Source of the DNA: Helicobacter burdigaliensis
GTDB lineage: Bacteria > Campylobacterota > Campylobacteria > Campylobacterales > Helicobacteraceae
Length of the DNA stretch: 42,939 bases
Direction of reading: 5' to 3'
Assembly (NCBI RefSeq): GCF_003670295.1
Contig: NZ_QXJG01000013.1
Coordinates: 1 to 42,939 of the forward strand
Numbering within the stretch: position 1 is the first letter of the stretch; the number at the start of each line of letters is the position of its first letter. Positions 8,778 through 18,808 of the stretch are shown piece after piece. The position numbers and the translations under genes are program-made. The notes beneath the pieces were generated by a model. The model saw only the letters and a program-made list of their open reading frames with translations, was not told where the DNA came from and made no database searches.

Positions 8778-8811
8778 TTTTTATAAAATAATTATTTTTA
8801 TTTTATAAAAA
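8778..8811. promoter_or_regulatory. Nested A/T inverted repeat upstream of yceI
   Basis: A perfect 12-base inverted repeat (TTTTTATAAAAT, 10-base spacer, ATTTTATAAAAA) lies 61-94 bases before the yceI start. It also contains the perfect palindrome AAAATAATTATTTT. It could be an operator for an A/T-preferring regulator such as Fur, or part of the end of the ispH transcript. No experimental basis. Confidence 0.35.
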
Positions 8812-8833
8812 TTTGTGAATTTTTGTGGCATTT

Positions 8834-9667
8834 TTAAGAATCATTAAAACTTTTCAAGCGTTCTACCACTTTATCAATAATCCAATTTGGAGTAGAAGCT
8901 CCCGCACTCACACCACAAATCTTCTTACCTAAAAACCAAGATTCTTCTAGCTCTTGTGCTTCTTCAATCAAATAACAATCTTCACAAAATTCCTTAGAAA
9001 TATTATAGAGTTGCTTGGTATTTGCAGAGTTTTTACCCCCAACAATCACCATAACATCCACCTCTTTAGCCAAACTTCTAGCGGAATCTTGATTATCAAA
9101 TGTCGCATTGCAAATCGTATTAAACACGCGACATTCCGAGCATTGCGGTATCAAAAAGTCAGCAATTTTTAAAAATATTTCCACATTTTTAGTGGTTTGT
9201 GAAATGAGTGCAACCTTATCTAAAATCTTCACCCCTTTTAATGCTTCTAATTTATCAATCACTATGGGTTCGTTTTTGCAATAGCTCATCACCCCCTTAA
9301 CTTCAGGATGTTTTGCATCACCAAAAATAATAATTTGATAGCCCTCATTACTCATTTTCTCACAAATTTCTTGAGGTTTGGTTACAAAAGGACAGGTAGC
9401 ATCTGTAATATTAGGAGTTATCTTTTTTAACTCCTCTAAATCACTTTTAGTAATTCCATGTGTCCTTATAATCACCTCTTGATTAGGCTTTACTTCTTTT
9501 ATATTTTCATTCACCACTACATTGAAATTTTCCCTCAAGCGCTCAATTTCTTTTGCATTGTGGATAAGTGGCCCTAGAGTAATACTATTTGGCTTACTTT
9601 CAGCAAGCTTTATTGCACGCCTTACCCCAAAACAAAAGCCATAATTTTTTGCTAATTTTACTTCCAT
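8834..9667 (-). CDS. ispH: 4-hydroxy-3-methylbut-2-enyl diphosphate reductase
   Basis: Last enzyme of the non-mevalonate isoprenoid pathway; it reductively dehydrates HMBPP to IPP and DMAPP using a [4Fe-4S] cluster. The three cluster cysteines are present: Cys12 in YGFCFGVRRA, Cys92 in DATCPFV and Cys186 in NTICNATFDNQDSA. The substrate-binding His120 and Glu122 lie in HPEVKGVM. GGKNSANTKQLY and GVSAGASTPNWII are further signature stretches. The 277-residue length is typical of short bacterial forms. The ATG lies 14 bases after aroA, with AGGGAAAA before it, so it is the last gene of pheS-pheT-aroA-ispH. The gene rpsA, which I recall following it in H. pylori, is absent here. Confidence 0.97.
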   Translation of the reverse strand: MEVKLAKNYGFCFGVRRAIKLAESKPNSITLGPLIHNAKEIERLRENFNVVVNENIKEVKPNQEVIIRTHGITKSDLEELKKITPNITDATCPFVTKPQEICEKMSNEGYQIIIFGDAKHPEVKGVMSYCKNEPIVIDKLEALKGVKILDKVALISQTTKNVEIFLKIADFLIPQCSECRVFNTICNATFDNQDSARSLAKEVDVMVIVGGKNSANTKQLYNISKEFCEDCYLIEEAQELEESWFLGKKICGVSAGASTPNWIIDKVVERLKSFNDS

Positions 9668-9681
9668 ATTTTCCCTATCTT

Positions 9682-10986
9682 TTAATTTTTCTCTTCTAGT
9701 GTTGTAATTTCTTTTAAAATATTTAAAAAATTAGGAAAAGAAATATTAATATATTCTGCATCTTTTATACAAATACCACTTTTCAACCCCGCAATAGCAA
9801 AGCTCATAGCAATTCTATGATCGCCAAAACTTACAACTTCTGCTTTTTTAAATTCACCCCCTATAATACTAAAGCCATCTTCAAGCTCTTTTGCTTCAAT
9901 TCCACATTTCTTTAGGTTTTCCACCACCGCTACAATGCGATCACACTCTTTTACTCTTAGCTCTTTTGCATTTTTTACGATACTTTCTCCCTCTGCACAA
10001 GCCATAGCAATAGCAAGAGCGGGCAACTCATCAATCAGCCAAGAAATCTTGGAGCTAACCTCCACACTTTGCAATTTAAGAGGTGCTTTTAAATAAATAT
10101 CACCGATATCTTCATAAGCACTTTGTGTGATTTTATACTCTATTTGCACACCCATTTTTTCTAAAATTTTAAAAGCTTCAATCCTTGTAGGGTTTAGCAA
10201 CACATTTCTTAAAACACCGCTAGAATCTGGAGTGATAGCAATCGCCACCGCAAAGAAAAAAGCACTTGATGGATCGCTTGGAACTTTAATCTCTAAAGCT
10301 TTTAACTTTTCTTTTAAGGGAGTGATTTTAATCTTCACTTCTGTATTAGAAATTTCACTTTGTATTTTTGCACCCATACCACAAAGCATTTTTTCTGTGT
10401 GATCGCGACTAAGCTCCTCTTCATAATAAAAGCTTGTTTCCTTGGCAAAAAGCCCTGCTAAAATCAGTGCAGATTTTACCTGTGCACTTGGAATTTGACT
10501 TTTAAAGGTAAAGTTTTGCAAATTAGGATTCCCAACAATCACAATGGGAGCATATTTCCCCTCTTCTCTACCATAAATTGTAGCACCTATACTGCTTAGT
10601 GGCTTAGCCACTCTTCCCATAGGACGCACATTTAAATATTCATCTCCGCTTAATACAAAAAGTCCTTTTTGAGCGCTTAAAAGCCCCATATAGAGCCTTA
10701 TTGCTGTCCCTGCATTGCCACATTCTAAGATTTCTTTGGGTTCTTCTATGCCATTTTTTGGAGGGATTAATTCTAAGCCTTTTGTGTGCTCTTTAACGCT
10801 TAATCCAAGCTTTTGAGCAATTTTTAGAGAATTTAGCGTATCCTCCCCTAAAAGGTAATTTTCCACAAAAGAAGGCTTTTCACAAAGCAAAGAAAAAATA
10901 GCACATCTATGTGAAATAGACTTATCAGGAGCTATCGAGCTTGAATCAAGATGAAAATGTTTTGTGGGTGCTATACTTATCGTCAT
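9682..10986 (-). CDS. aroA: 3-phosphoshikimate 1-carboxyvinyltransferase (EPSP synthase)
   Basis: Sixth shikimate-pathway enzyme, which joins PEP to shikimate 3-phosphate on the way to chorismate. Signature sites are intact: APDKSISHR (residues 19-27) near the N terminus, NAGTAIRLYMGLL, the late LRVKECDRI and GDHRIAMSFA. The 434-residue length is usual. The Ala/Gly pattern of the NAGTAIR stretch differs from the E. coli-type class I motif, consistent with a class found in Helicobacter and Campylobacter, though I would not classify inhibitor sensitivity from this alone. The start overlaps the pheT stop by four bases (ATGA), so translation is probably coupled. Placing an aromatic-synthesis gene with the Phe-tRNA synthetase genes is typical of the group. 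Confidence 0.97.
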   Translation of the reverse strand: MTISIAPTKHFHLDSSSIAPDKSISHRCAIFSLLCEKPSFVENYLLGEDTLNSLKIAQKLGLSVKEHTKGLELIPPKNGIEEPKEILECGNAGTAIRLYMGLLSAQKGLFVLSGDEYLNVRPMGRVAKPLSSIGATIYGREEGKYAPIVIVGNPNLQNFTFKSQIPSAQVKSALILAGLFAKETSFYYEEELSRDHTEKMLCGMGAKIQSEISNTEVKIKITPLKEKLKALEIKVPSDPSSAFFFAVAIAITPDSSGVLRNVLLNPTRIEAFKILEKMGVQIEYKITQSAYEDIGDIYLKAPLKLQSVEVSSKISWLIDELPALAIAMACAEGESIVKNAKELRVKECDRIVAVVENLKKCGIEAKELEDGFSIIGGEFKKAEVVSFGDHRIAMSFAIAGLKSGICIKDAEYINISFPNFLNILKEITTLEEKN

Positions 10987-13346
10987 CTTAACTCTACTTT
11001 AAATTTATCTTTTAGGCATTCTAAAACTTTGCTAGTAATTTCTACAATATCTTTTTCCTCTAAAGTTTTATGATTAGATTGTAATTCTAAGCGAATTGTT
11101 AAGCTAATCTTATCCCCCAAGCTTTCTTCTTTATAAACATCAAGAGGATAACTACTTACAATCTCTTCAATCTCTAAAGCTTGAATGGCTTGTTGTAACT
11201 TGTAATAAGGGATTTGCTTATCTACTAACACACTTAAATCTCTAATGGTTTTTTGGTATTTAGAATACATTTTAACTTCTAATGGTTGCAAGCTTAAATT
11301 TTCTAATGCAATTTCACAAACAAAAACATCTTCTATTCCAAGCTCTTTAGATACTTTAGGATGAAGCTTAGAGATAATACCTACTTCTTTTTCATTCTTT
11401 AGTATCTTAGCACATTGTCCTTTGTGAAACAAATCCTCATTGCAATTAGGATTCTCTTCTAGTCTAAAATCTCCGATCACGCGTGAAACCCTATCTGCAA
11501 AAGTATAAAATTCCCCTTGAAGCCCTTTTGCATGAGGATAACGCTCCTCTTTTAAAAATCCACTTTGCAAAAATGCGATTTTAACACTTTCGTTGCGATT
11601 TTCATCATATACAGAGCCAATCTCCATTAAAGAAACTGCATTAAAGCCATTATTATGATTACGCAATGCTGCTTCTACAAGCCCCACAATCATCGTAGGG
11701 CGTAAAGTATTTAAATCATTTGTAATAGGGTTTAGTAGCTCCAAATCCTCTCTTAGTGTTTTAAAGCCATATTTTTGGAACTTTTCCTTACTTCCAAATA
11801 CAAAATGTATAACTTCATTAAATCCTACCCCTATTGCTTTTTTAGCATATTCTCTTTTTTGATAATAAAGATTATGCGATGGGTTAAGTTTATTGCTTTG
11901 AATAAAGTCAAGAGGAGCACTAGGTACACTATCGATCCCTACAAAACGAATGATTTCTTCTAATACATCTTGATAGCTTACAATATCGTGCCTAAAAAAT
12001 GGAGGTGTTACCACAAGCAAATTTTCATCGTTTGGAATCTCCACTTTAAATTCTAAGCGTTTTAAGAGATTTGCAACTTGTGAGCGTTCTAGCTCCACGC
12101 CTACTACCTTAGAAGCCCTTAAAATATCAATTGTGATAGGATTTACTTGTGGTAATTCTATAAAGTCATGCCAATCTGTAAAAAAAAGAGTGCTTTGATG
12201 ATCTATAACTTTATCACTTAAAAAATCAAATGCCAATTTCAAATCCGGATTGCTTCCGCGTGATGTGCGTTGAAAGATTTTAAGATTTGTTTTTGCTTTG
12301 GTTTCTAGCACTCTTTGTGCAATAATATGAGGAGGAATATAACTCGCTTCCAAAATAATAAAATCTTTTCCACAACTTCCATTTAATTCCTCTGTATTTG
12401 CTTCTAAACCAATAGTAGAAAGCTTTGCTTCGCCATTATAAACACTCTCAAAGCCTTTTTCATCTTTTTTGATACTTAATACCACGCGCTCTTGTTCTGC
12501 CTTATCACGAATTTGACAAAAACTTTGGGGATACGCATTTAAAATTACTCCAGTATAAAGCATACACAAAGAACTAAGGTTACTTAAATACCCCGCTCCA
12601 AGCGCTTCATTAAACCCCAAAAATAATAAAAACTTAAGAGGGATTTTAGCGCAAGAACTCTCTAAGGCACGATAAGCTAGGGAGCTTTCTTTTTTATCTT
12701 GCAAAATTACTTGCAAAACTCTTCCAATTCCAGGAGCATTTTCACTCTCTTTGGACTTTGGCTTATTAAGCTCTAATTCAAAAGCAACGCTAATATCCCT
12801 TGCTATCCCATATACACTCATACAATCGCCACGATTTGGCGTGATAGACACTTCATACACTTCATCATTAAAGACTGCATACTCACTTAGCTCTTTTCCT
12901 ATGATTAAATCCCCTAGGCTAGAATCTAGCTCCATAATTCCATCATTAACAGCAGGGAAGCCAAGTTCGCTTGTAGAACAAAGCATACCACAGCTCTCAA
13001 CTCCTCTTAAAGTAGCCTTTTTAATGGTAATTTGTGGTAAATTTGCACCCTCTAATGCCACTGCGACATATAAACCCTCTTTGGCATTTTTTGCTCCACA
13101 TACAATCTGTCGCACTTCATATGCACCCTCTTTGCCACCAATAGCCACTTGACACACATTAAGCTTTGTTGCATCAGGGTGCTTCACACATTCAAGTATC
13201 TTTCCCACAACGACATTTTTAGGAGCCTTCAAGGTGCTAAAAGATTCAACTTCTAGTCCTATTTTATTTAAAGTGCTACAAATTTCTTGTGATGAAATTC
13301 CATTTAAAGGAATGATCTCTTCTATAATACTTCTTGTAAATTTCAT
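10983..13346 (-). CDS. pheT: Phenylalanine--tRNA ligase subunit beta
   Basis: Beta subunit (787 residues) of the alpha2-beta2 synthetase that charges tRNA-Phe. Domains in order: a tRNA-binding EMAP-like fold around residues 40-150 ([21 protein letters not shown]), the B3/4 editing region with the [18 protein letters not shown] stretch, the B5 domain, a pseudo-catalytic module containing [20 protein letters not shown], and the C-terminal ferredoxin-like anticodon-binding domain starting near [17 protein letters not shown]. It overlaps pheS and aroA by four bases on each side (ATGA junctions). The length is ordinary for the family. Confidence 0.97.
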   Translation of the reverse strand: MKFTRSIIEEIIPLNGISSQEICSTLNKIGLEVESFSTLKAPKNVVVGKILECVKHPDATKLNVCQVAIGGKEGAYEVRQIVCGAKNAKEGLYVAVALEGANLPQITIKKATLRGVESCGMLCSTSELGFPAVNDGIMELDSSLGDLIIGKELSEYAVFNDEVYEVSITPNRGDCMSVYGIARDISVAFELELNKPKSKESENAPGIGRVLQVILQDKKESSLAYRALESSCAKIPLKFLLFLGFNEALGAGYLSNLSSLCMLYTGVILNAYPQSFCQIRDKAEQERVVLSIKKDEKGFESVYNGEAKLSTIGLEANTEELNGSCGKDFIILEASYIPPHIIAQRVLETKAKTNLKIFQRTSRGSNPDLKLAFDFLSDKVIDHQSTLFFTDWHDFIELPQVNPITIDILRASKVVGVELERSQVANLLKRLEFKVEIPNDENLLVVTPPFFRHDIVSYQDVLEEIIRFVGIDSVPSAPLDFIQSNKLNPSHNLYYQKREYAKKAIGVGFNEVIHFVFGSKEKFQKYGFKTLREDLELLNPITNDLNTLRPTMIVGLVEAALRNHNNGFNAVSLMEIGSVYDENRNESVKIAFLQSGFLKEERYPHAKGLQGEFYTFADRVSRVIGDFRLEENPNCNEDLFHKGQCAKILKNEKEVGIISKLHPKVSKELGIEDVFVCEIALENLSLQPLEVKMYSKYQKTIRDLSVLVDKQIPYYKLQQAIQALEIEEIVSSYPLDVYKEESLGDKISLTIRLELQSNHKTLEEKDIVEITSKVLECLKDKFKVELR

Positions 13347-14338
13347 TTAAATTGCTCCAAAATTCTTAAATCACTTTCAAAAAATGCCCTTAAATCTGGC
13401 ACACTATAAGCAAGCATTGCAAACCGCTCAACCCCCATACCAAAGGCATATCCACTTACATTCTCATAACCCACTGCCCTAAAGACATTATTATCCACAC
13501 AGCCACAGCCTAAAACCTCTAACCAGCCCGTATGTGAGCAAACTCTACACCCACTTCCTCCACAAAAAATACAGCTCATATCTACTTCAGCACTTGGCTC
13601 TGTGAAAGGAAAGAAGCTTGAGCGGAATCGCACCTTTACTTCCCCAAAAATATATTTTAAAAAGTCCTCTAAAATAAATTTTAAATTTGCAAAACTCACA
13701 CTATCGCTCCCCTCTTCCACCACTAAGCCCTCTACTTGATGAAACATAGGAGTATGGGTTAAATCATAATCGCATCTAAAAACACTTCCAGGGCAAATCA
13801 TACGGATGGGTGGCTTTTGACTTTCCATTGTTCTAATTTGCACAGGAGAAGTATGCGTGCGTAAAAGCTTCCCATCTTTAAAATAAAAAGTGTCTTGCAT
13901 ATCTCTTGCTGGGTGATATTTTGGTAAGTTTAATGCTTCAAAATTATGAAAATCATCTTCTACCAGGGGTCCCATTTCTAGCGAAAAATTCATAGAAGTA
14001 AAATATTCTACAATTCTATCCATCATAAGCATTACTGGGTGAATAGAGCCCCTCAAACTTGAAGGCGTAAAAAGACTAACATCAATTTTTTCTTGTTCTA
14101 GTTTTGCTTGAAGCTCTAAAAAGCTCAAAGCTTCTTTTTTATCACTAAGTGCCTTTTCTACTTCTAACTTGAGTAAATTTAACTCTTTTGCCTTTTGTTT
14201 TCTTTCCTCTTCACCTAAATCCCTTAAAGCACTAAAACTTGCTGTTAAGCTCCCTTTTTTACCCAAAAGAGAGATTCTAATCTCCTCTAGCTTTGCAAGA
14301 GTAGAGGCTTCTTTGATTTGCGTAAATATTTCTTTCAC
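13343..14338 (-). CDS. pheS: Phenylalanine--tRNA ligase subunit alpha
   Basis: Catalytic alpha subunit of phenylalanyl-tRNA synthetase. The N-terminal coiled coil (to about residue 85) is followed by the class II core: [14 protein letters not shown] (motif 1), [14 protein letters not shown] and [18 protein letters not shown] (motif 2), and [12 protein letters not shown] (motif 3). A Cys-rich [17 protein letters not shown] insert could bind zinc. No ATG opens the frame. The longest version starts with TTG at 14344, but the GTG at 14338 has AGGA eight bases upstream and is my choice, giving 331 residues. pheS is the first gene of its operon, diverging from the HIT gene across about 130 bases. 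Confidence 0.95.
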   Translation of the reverse strand: MKEIFTQIKEASTLAKLEEIRISLLGKKGSLTASFSALRDLGEEERKQKAKELNLLKLEVEKALSDKKEALSFLELQAKLEQEKIDVSLFTPSSLRGSIHPVMLMMDRIVEYFTSMNFSLEMGPLVEDDFHNFEALNLPKYHPARDMQDTFYFKDGKLLRTHTSPVQIRTMESQKPPIRMICPGSVFRCDYDLTHTPMFHQVEGLVVEEGSDSVSFANLKFILEDFLKYIFGEVKVRFRSSFFPFTEPSAEVDMSCIFCGGSGCRVCSHTGWLEVLGCGCVDNNVFRAVGYENVSGYAFGMGVERFAMLAYSVPDLRAFFESDLRILEQFK

Positions 14339-14410
14339 CTTCAATATCCTAATTTTTTGTAAAGTAACTTTGTGATTATAGTAAGAAAAAGATTTACTTA
14401 ACTTAAGTTA

Positions 14411-14416
14411 TATAAT
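14411..14416 (+). promoter_or_regulatory. Candidate -10 element for the HIT gene
   Basis: TATAAT in the intergenic region, 59 bases before the HIT start and preceded by the perfect 12-base palindrome TAACTTAAGTTA at 14399-14410. In this phylum the vegetative promoters have a strong -10 and no conserved -35, so a perfect hexamer in an intergenic region is reasonable evidence. Confidence 0.45.
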
Positions 14417-14475
14417 ATAATTACAAAAACTAAGGATAAAATTTCACTTTATCCATTAAAACACAAAGGAATCTT

Positions 14476-14856
14476 ATGACTGTATTTGAAAAAATTATAA
14501 AAGGAGAACTTCCTTGCAACAAAGTTTTAGAAAATGATGATTTTTTAGCTTTTCATGATATTGCACCTAAAGCCCCCATTCACATTCTAGTAATCCCTAA
14601 AAAATTTTATAAAGACTTTCAAACAATAGCTCCCGATGCAATGGTAGGTTTCACAAGCTTTATCCAACAGGTTGCAAAAGAAGTAGGATTAGATAAAAGC
14701 GGTTATCGCCTCATTAGCAACATCGGCATTGATGGGGGACAAGAGATACCCTATATCCACTTTCATATTTTAGGAGGCACAAAACTAAGATGGGACAATC
14801 TAGCACAAAATATCTCCGAAAAAGAAAGATTAGAGGAAGCCAAAAAAAGCCTATAA
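14476..14856 (+). CDS. HIT family nucleotide-binding protein
   Basis: HINT-branch HIT protein of 126 residues, a family of purine-nucleoside phosphoramidases and AMP-lysine hydrolases. It opens with the HINT pattern MTVFEKIIKGELPCNKVLEND, followed by PKAPIHILVIPKK and the C-terminal IHFHILGG. In the HxHxHxx triad, the central catalytic His (His95) and the last His97 are kept, but the first is Tyr93. After the motif there is a longer, charged tail than in most HINT proteins (about 25 residues). ATG is preceded by AAAGGAA. It is divergent from pheS, the same neighbourhood as I recall for H. pylori. The cellular substrate is unknown. Confidence 0.92.
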   Translation: MTVFEKIIKGELPCNKVLENDDFLAFHDIAPKAPIHILVIPKKFYKDFQTIAPDAMVGFTSFIQQVAKEVGLDKSGYRLISNIGIDGGQEIPYIHFHILGGTKLRWDNLAQNISEKERLEEAKKSL

Positions 14857-14866
14857 TTAGGCTTTT
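14845..14866 (+). terminator. Terminator overlapping the HIT stop codon
   Basis: Perfect nine-base stem AAAAGCCTA / TAGGCTTTT with loop TAAT; the stop codon lies in the hairpin. The T run after the stem is short. The following 137 bases to yifB show no gene. Confidence 0.55.
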
Positions 14867-15003
14867 ATGTGTCCTTGCAAATTCTGCACAAGTAAATCAC
14901 AACAAATAGATTGCAAATCTAAAAATAATTTTACCTACTAATTTTAATATCTCTTTAAAGAAATAATCATGATTTTTTTAAAACTTTTTGATAAGTTCTA
15001 GTT

Positions 15004-16560
15004 TTAGTTAATTTTACGGAAACTAAGTGCCTCTAGCAAATGCTCCTTATTTATAGAGATACTGCCATCTAAATCTGCTATACTTCTAGCAACACGCAAA
15101 ACTTTTGCCCTGCTACGCAAAGACAGCAAAAAACGCTCTTGCGCCATTTGCATTATCTTCTCTCCCTCTGTATCAAGCCTACAAAATCGTTCAAACTCTT
15201 CGCCTTCCAGCCTAGAGTTAAAGCAGCTTTGCCCCCTTTGCTTTTGTCTTTTAAAGGCTCTCAAAACTTGTTCTTGCAGACTTTTAGAAGTTATCCTATC
15301 TTTACTTTCATCACCTTCTTGCATTTGCACCACTAAATCAATCCTATCCCAAAAAGGCTCTGAAATTTTATTCTTATAAGCATTAATTTCTTTTTCCGTG
15401 CATCTGCAAGACTTTTTAGGATTCAAAAGATTTCCGCAAGGACACGGATTCATCGCACCCACAAACATAAAATTTGTAGGAGTAGTGACTTTAGCATGAA
15501 GACGCGAAATGCAAAATTCATAATTTTGTAAAGGCTCTCTTAAAGACTCTAAAATATTTTTTGAAAAATGGGGCAATTCATCAAAAAACAACACACCCAA
15601 ATTTGCACGCGCAATCTCTCCAAATTTAATAGAATTTGCTATCGCACTTCCCAAAATTGCTGCTTTAGTTGCACTATTATGCGGACTAATAAAAGGACGA
15701 TAAGGAGAGAGCTTTAGCGTATGGGAGGCAATCTGCAAAATCTCTTCTAATTTCAAGGGTGGTAAAATAAAAGGGATTCTTTTGGCTATCATACTTTTGC
15801 CACTCCCTGCACTGCCCTCATATAAAATATTATGAAAACCACATGCACTAATTAGGGCAGCCCTCTTTGCCCTCTCTTGCCCTATGACTTCACTAAAATC
15901 CAAAGGAAATTCACAAAGATAATAAAATCTCTCTCCCAAAATTTCAAAATTTTCAAATTCTAAGTGGCTCTCATCTCCTAATTTTGCCTCACTAGGACTT
16001 TTTAAAATCTCCACTCCCTCTTGGAGCGTTTCTATATAATATGCTTTTAAATGAGGGATTTTAGAATAAAATTCTTTAGCTTCTTTTGGCAACAAAAAGA
16101 AAGCTTCTTGATACTGCGTTTTACTCAAAAGAGAAAGGATGAGCGGATAAATAGAATCAGTATTTTTCACCCTGCCATCAAGCCCTAACTCACCAAACGC
16201 AAACCATTGCTCCCTAACTTGTGCTTTTTTGCTTTCATTGTTTGTCGTTTCTTCTAAACTTTGCTTGATTTTGCTTTCTTTATCTTCTCCTAAAACAATA
16301 GCAAGCGCAATAGACAAATCATAAAAACTTCCTTGCTTTGGCAAATCTGCTGGAGAAAGATTGAGAGTAATTTTAAGCGGAGGAAATTTAAACTCATTGA
16401 TTAAAAGCGAGGATTGCACCCTTTGCTTAGCTTCTTGGATAGCATTACCTGCTAAACCTGTAATTTGAAAAGATGGAAGAGCTTTGGTAAAGCTTACCTC
16501 CACTTCCACGACTTTTGCTTCTATGCCCTCCATCGTGGCACAATATAGATTTTTTGACAT
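15004..16560 (-). CDS. yifB: YifB/ComM family magnesium chelatase-like AAA+ ATPase
   Basis: AAA+ protein of 518 residues in the YifB/ComM family, whose proteobacterial members help branch migration during natural transformation. The N-terminal ChlI-like fold (residues 1 to about 180) shows ATMEGIEAKVVEVEVSFTKALPSF and NLSPADLPKQGSFYDLSIALAI. The Walker A EGSAGSGKS lies at 248-256, Walker B near GVLFFDELPHF, and a Cys cluster at NPCPCGNLLNPKKSCRC. The C-terminal helical domain ends with SISINKEHLLEALSFR. The Walker A is preceded by EGSA rather than the commoner GPPG, but the lysine and serine are intact. The gene follows def by about ten bases and is the last of its operon. Confidence 0.9.
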   Translation of the reverse strand: MSKNLYCATMEGIEAKVVEVEVSFTKALPSFQITGLAGNAIQEAKQRVQSSLLINEFKFPPLKITLNLSPADLPKQGSFYDLSIALAIVLGEDKESKIKQSLEETTNNESKKAQVREQWFAFGELGLDGRVKNTDSIYPLILSLLSKTQYQEAFFLLPKEAKEFYSKIPHLKAYYIETLQEGVEILKSPSEAKLGDESHLEFENFEILGERFYYLCEFPLDFSEVIGQERAKRAALISACGFHNILYEGSAGSGKSMIAKRIPFILPPLKLEEILQIASHTLKLSPYRPFISPHNSATKAAILGSAIANSIKFGEIARANLGVLFFDELPHFSKNILESLREPLQNYEFCISRLHAKVTTPTNFMFVGAMNPCPCGNLLNPKKSCRCTEKEINAYKNKISEPFWDRIDLVVQMQEGDESKDRITSKSLQEQVLRAFKRQKQRGQSCFNSRLEGEEFERFCRLDTEGEKIMQMAQERFLLSLRSRAKVLRVARSIADLDGSISINKEHLLEALSFRKIN

Positions 16561-16570
16561 AACTTAGCTT

Positions 16571-17077
16571 TTAAAGCTTCTTCTTTTTCTTTAATTCTTT
16601 TTCAAACTTCTTGCGTTTTAAGATAGGAAGTTTATCCACAAATAAAATACCATTTAAATGATCAATTTCATGCTGAAAAGCCACCGCTAGATAATCTTGT
16701 GCTTCTATTTTTTGTGGCTCTCCATAGCGGTTTTGATAGCTGATTGTAACTTTTTTAAAGCGTTTTACATCCTCATAAAACTCCGGAACAGATAAACAAC
16801 CCTCATTAAAAGAAATCTCACCCTCTTTATCCAAAATTTCTGGATTAATCACTTCTAATAAATCCTCTTTATTTTGGTTACCTTCCTCATCTGGGATACA
16901 AATAAGCAAAGCCCTTATGGGTTTTGCAACTTGAATGGCTGAAATTCCAACACCATTTTTAAAAAGCATTGCTTCATACATATCATCTAAAAGCTTATGT
17001 AGCTCTGCATCAAATTTCTCTACTTTGCTAGAAATTTGTCTTAAAAGTGGGTTTGGATAAGTAATAATCTCTAACAT
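16571..17077 (-). CDS. def: Peptide deformylase
   Basis: Metalloenzyme that removes the N-formyl group from nascent proteins. The three motifs are present: GVGISAIQ (usual GxGxAAxQ with Ser in one position), EGCLSVP with the metal-binding Cys, and QHEIDHLNG with the two His ligands and catalytic Glu. A Lys-rich tail ends the 168-residue chain. The frame extends six codons upstream to an ATG at 17095, inside the preceding gene; the ATG at 17077, overlapping that gene's stop (TAATG) and preceded by GGAG, is the better start and matches the usual [13 protein letters not shown] beginning. It is cotranscribed with the GGDEF-like gene, clpP and tig. Confidence 0.96.
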   Translation of the reverse strand: MLEIITYPNPLLRQISSKVEKFDAELHKLLDDMYEAMLFKNGVGISAIQVAKPIRALLICIPDEEGNQNKEDLLEVINPEILDKEGEISFNEGCLSVPEFYEDVKRFKKVTISYQNRYGEPQKIEAQDYLAVAFQHEIDHLNGILFVDKLPILKRKKFEKELKKKKKL

Positions 17078-18201
17078 TATTTTTCTCCATAACATACATA
17101 AGAAACATTGTTTTGTATAGCTTTTTTCAATGCCTCATTAGCATTTTTCATAGCATCCTTAAAATTAAGTGTAGAATTTAGCTCTAAAATCCCACAATTA
17201 ATGCCAAGCGTAACTTCCTCTTCTTCTAAGAATACACTTGTAGCTCCTATCATCTCAGAAATTTTATTGGCAAAGCGTTTTGCACTCTCTTTGTCACTAT
17301 GGCTTAAAAGCACAGCAAAGATTCCCCCCTCGCAATACGCTATCACATCTACTCTTGTGGTTGCTTTTTTGAGTATCTTTGCCACTCCTTTATTGATAAG
17401 AATGTGATTTTTTTTCTGTTTCGTAACTTCATCAAGGTTCTTTGCAGTTTTAATTAAGACTAAAGAGGATTTGTATCTTATCTTTTTCATCTCTTCTAGT
17501 TCATAAGCCATCTTGCTTTGTAAATAACGGAGATTAAAAACACTATAAACAAGATTGAAAACTGCTTCTTCTTCAATGCTTTGCATAAGGTTTAAGCAAT
17601 GGTCATAGCATTCTTTTGTTTCTACAATCTGCCCTTCAATCACTTTGGCAATTTTTTGTAATTCTTGCTCAAAAACTATAATTAAATTTTGTAAAATATT
17701 TGCATTTTGCACGGAATTTGTTTCTTTAATGCGTTTTTGCAAAACGCTTTGTAAAAGAGTGAGATTTTTATATAAAGAAGCGATTGTTTTTAATACACTA
17801 GAAACTGCTTGATTATTTTGTAAAACTTTTGTTTCAAGGGCAATTTGTTTTTTAATATTTGTTTGTTCTTTCTCTAAAATCTCTCCCGCTTCTTCTTGGA
17901 TTTCTTTAGAGTTTCCATCAAGCATTTTTTCAAAATAAATTCTATAATTTGCTGGTGTTGGGGGAATGCCACCTTGAAGCATTATATTTAGAACTTCTTG
18001 TGCATAGCCTTGTATATCTTTTATAGAAGGATTCTCTAAAGTTTTATGTGAATTTTCTGCATGAAAATCACTTACTTCTGCTTCCTCAAAAGAACCAAAA
18101 GATGGCAAATTCTTTTCAAAATCTATGGCTTCTTCACTCCCCTCAAAGCCTCCTGTTTGAAAACTTTCTAATTCTGAAAAAGAACCAAAATCATTTGCCA
18201 T
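17077..18201 (-). CDS. Degenerate GGDEF-domain protein
   Basis: Protein of 374 residues that ends in a GGDEF-type fold (about residues 235-374). The active-site hairpin reads [12 protein letters not shown] at 289-300 instead of RYGGDEFAVLL, so the metal- and GTP-binding Asp/Glu pair is lost. The usual DxDxFKxxND helix is also absent. A diguanylate cyclase activity is therefore unlikely; a structural, regulatory or nucleotide-sensing role is more plausible. The N-terminal half has no transmembrane segment but an acidic Phe/Ser/Glu-rich start and a long helical stretch (residues 55-235) likely to form a coiled coil. It lies between clpP and def, 16 bases after clpP, and overlaps def by one base. 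Confidence 0.72.
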   Translation of the reverse strand: MANDFGSFSELESFQTGGFEGSEEAIDFEKNLPSFGSFEEAEVSDFHAENSHKTLENPSIKDIQGYAQEVLNIMLQGGIPPTPANYRIYFEKMLDGNSKEIQEEAGEILEKEQTNIKKQIALETKVLQNNQAVSSVLKTIASLYKNLTLLQSVLQKRIKETNSVQNANILQNLIIVFEQELQKIAKVIEGQIVETKECYDHCLNLMQSIEEEAVFNLVYSVFNLRYLQSKMAYELEEMKKIRYKSSLVLIKTAKNLDEVTKQKKNHILINKGVAKILKKATTRVDVIAYCEGGIFAVLLSHSDKESAKRFANKISEMIGATSVFLEEEEVTLGINCGILELNSTLNFKDAMKNANEALKKAIQNNVSYVCYGEK

Positions 18202-18217
18202 CTCAAAACCTCAAAAA

Positions 18218-18808
18218 TTATTTTAAACTTTTAGTTAGCACATTATCAATAAGCCCATATGCCTTAGCTTCTTGTGCGTCCATGAAAAAATCTCTATCTG
18301 TATCTATTGCAATTTTTTCTAAGGGCTGTTGCGTGTTTTCACTCAAAATTTTATTAAGAATTTCTCTCATTCTTAAAATTTCTTTTGCTTGTATTTCAAT
18401 ATCGCTTGCTTGCCCTCTAGCACCGCCTAATGGCTGATGAATCATAATTCTAGAATGGGGCAAGGAATATCTTTTGCCTTTTGTTCCGCAACTTAGCAAA
18501 AATGCTCCCATAGAAGCTGCTTGTCCTATACATATAGTGCAAATATCAGGTTTGATGTAATTCATCGTATCATAAATACTAAAACCACTCGTAATCACAC
18601 CACCCGGAGAATTAATATAAAGATAAATATCTTTTTGGGGATCTTCTGCTTCCAAAAAGAGTAATTGTGCTACGATAGAAGATGCCACCACATCATTAAT
18701 CTCTCCACTTAGCATAACAATTCTATCTTTCAAAAGGCGAGAGTAAATATCATAGCTTCGCTCTCCACGCCCTGTTTTTTCAATAACTACGGGAACATAA
18801 TAGCTCAT
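18218..18808 (-). CDS. clpP: ATP-dependent Clp protease proteolytic subunit
   Basis: Serine peptidase that forms the barrel-shaped tetradecamer working with ClpX or ClpA. The catalytic triad can be read directly: Ser99 in [11 protein letters not shown], His124 in [10 protein letters not shown] and Asp173 in [25 protein letters not shown] is the family hallmark. The 196-residue length is normal, with a short N-terminal propeptide region. Its ATG overlaps the tig stop by four bases (ATGA), placing it in the conserved tig-clpP unit; an additional GGDEF-like gene separates it from def here. Confidence 0.98.
   Translation of the reverse strand: MSYYVPVVIEKTGRGERSYDIYSRLLKDRIVMLSGEINDVVASSIVAQLLFLEAEDPQKDIYLYINSPGGVITSGFSIYDTMNYIKPDICTICIGQAASMGAFLLSCGTKGKRYSLPHSRIMIHQPLGGARGQASDIEIQAKEILRMREILNKILSENTQQPLEKIAIDTDRDFFMDAQEAKAYGLIDNVLTKSLK

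Noticed and set aside
9010-9237. Antisense frames of 60 to 185 codons opposite many genes (for example in ispH, aroA, ilvD, lon)
   Set aside because: They mirror the coding strand's codon bias, have no conserved motifs and no start signals.
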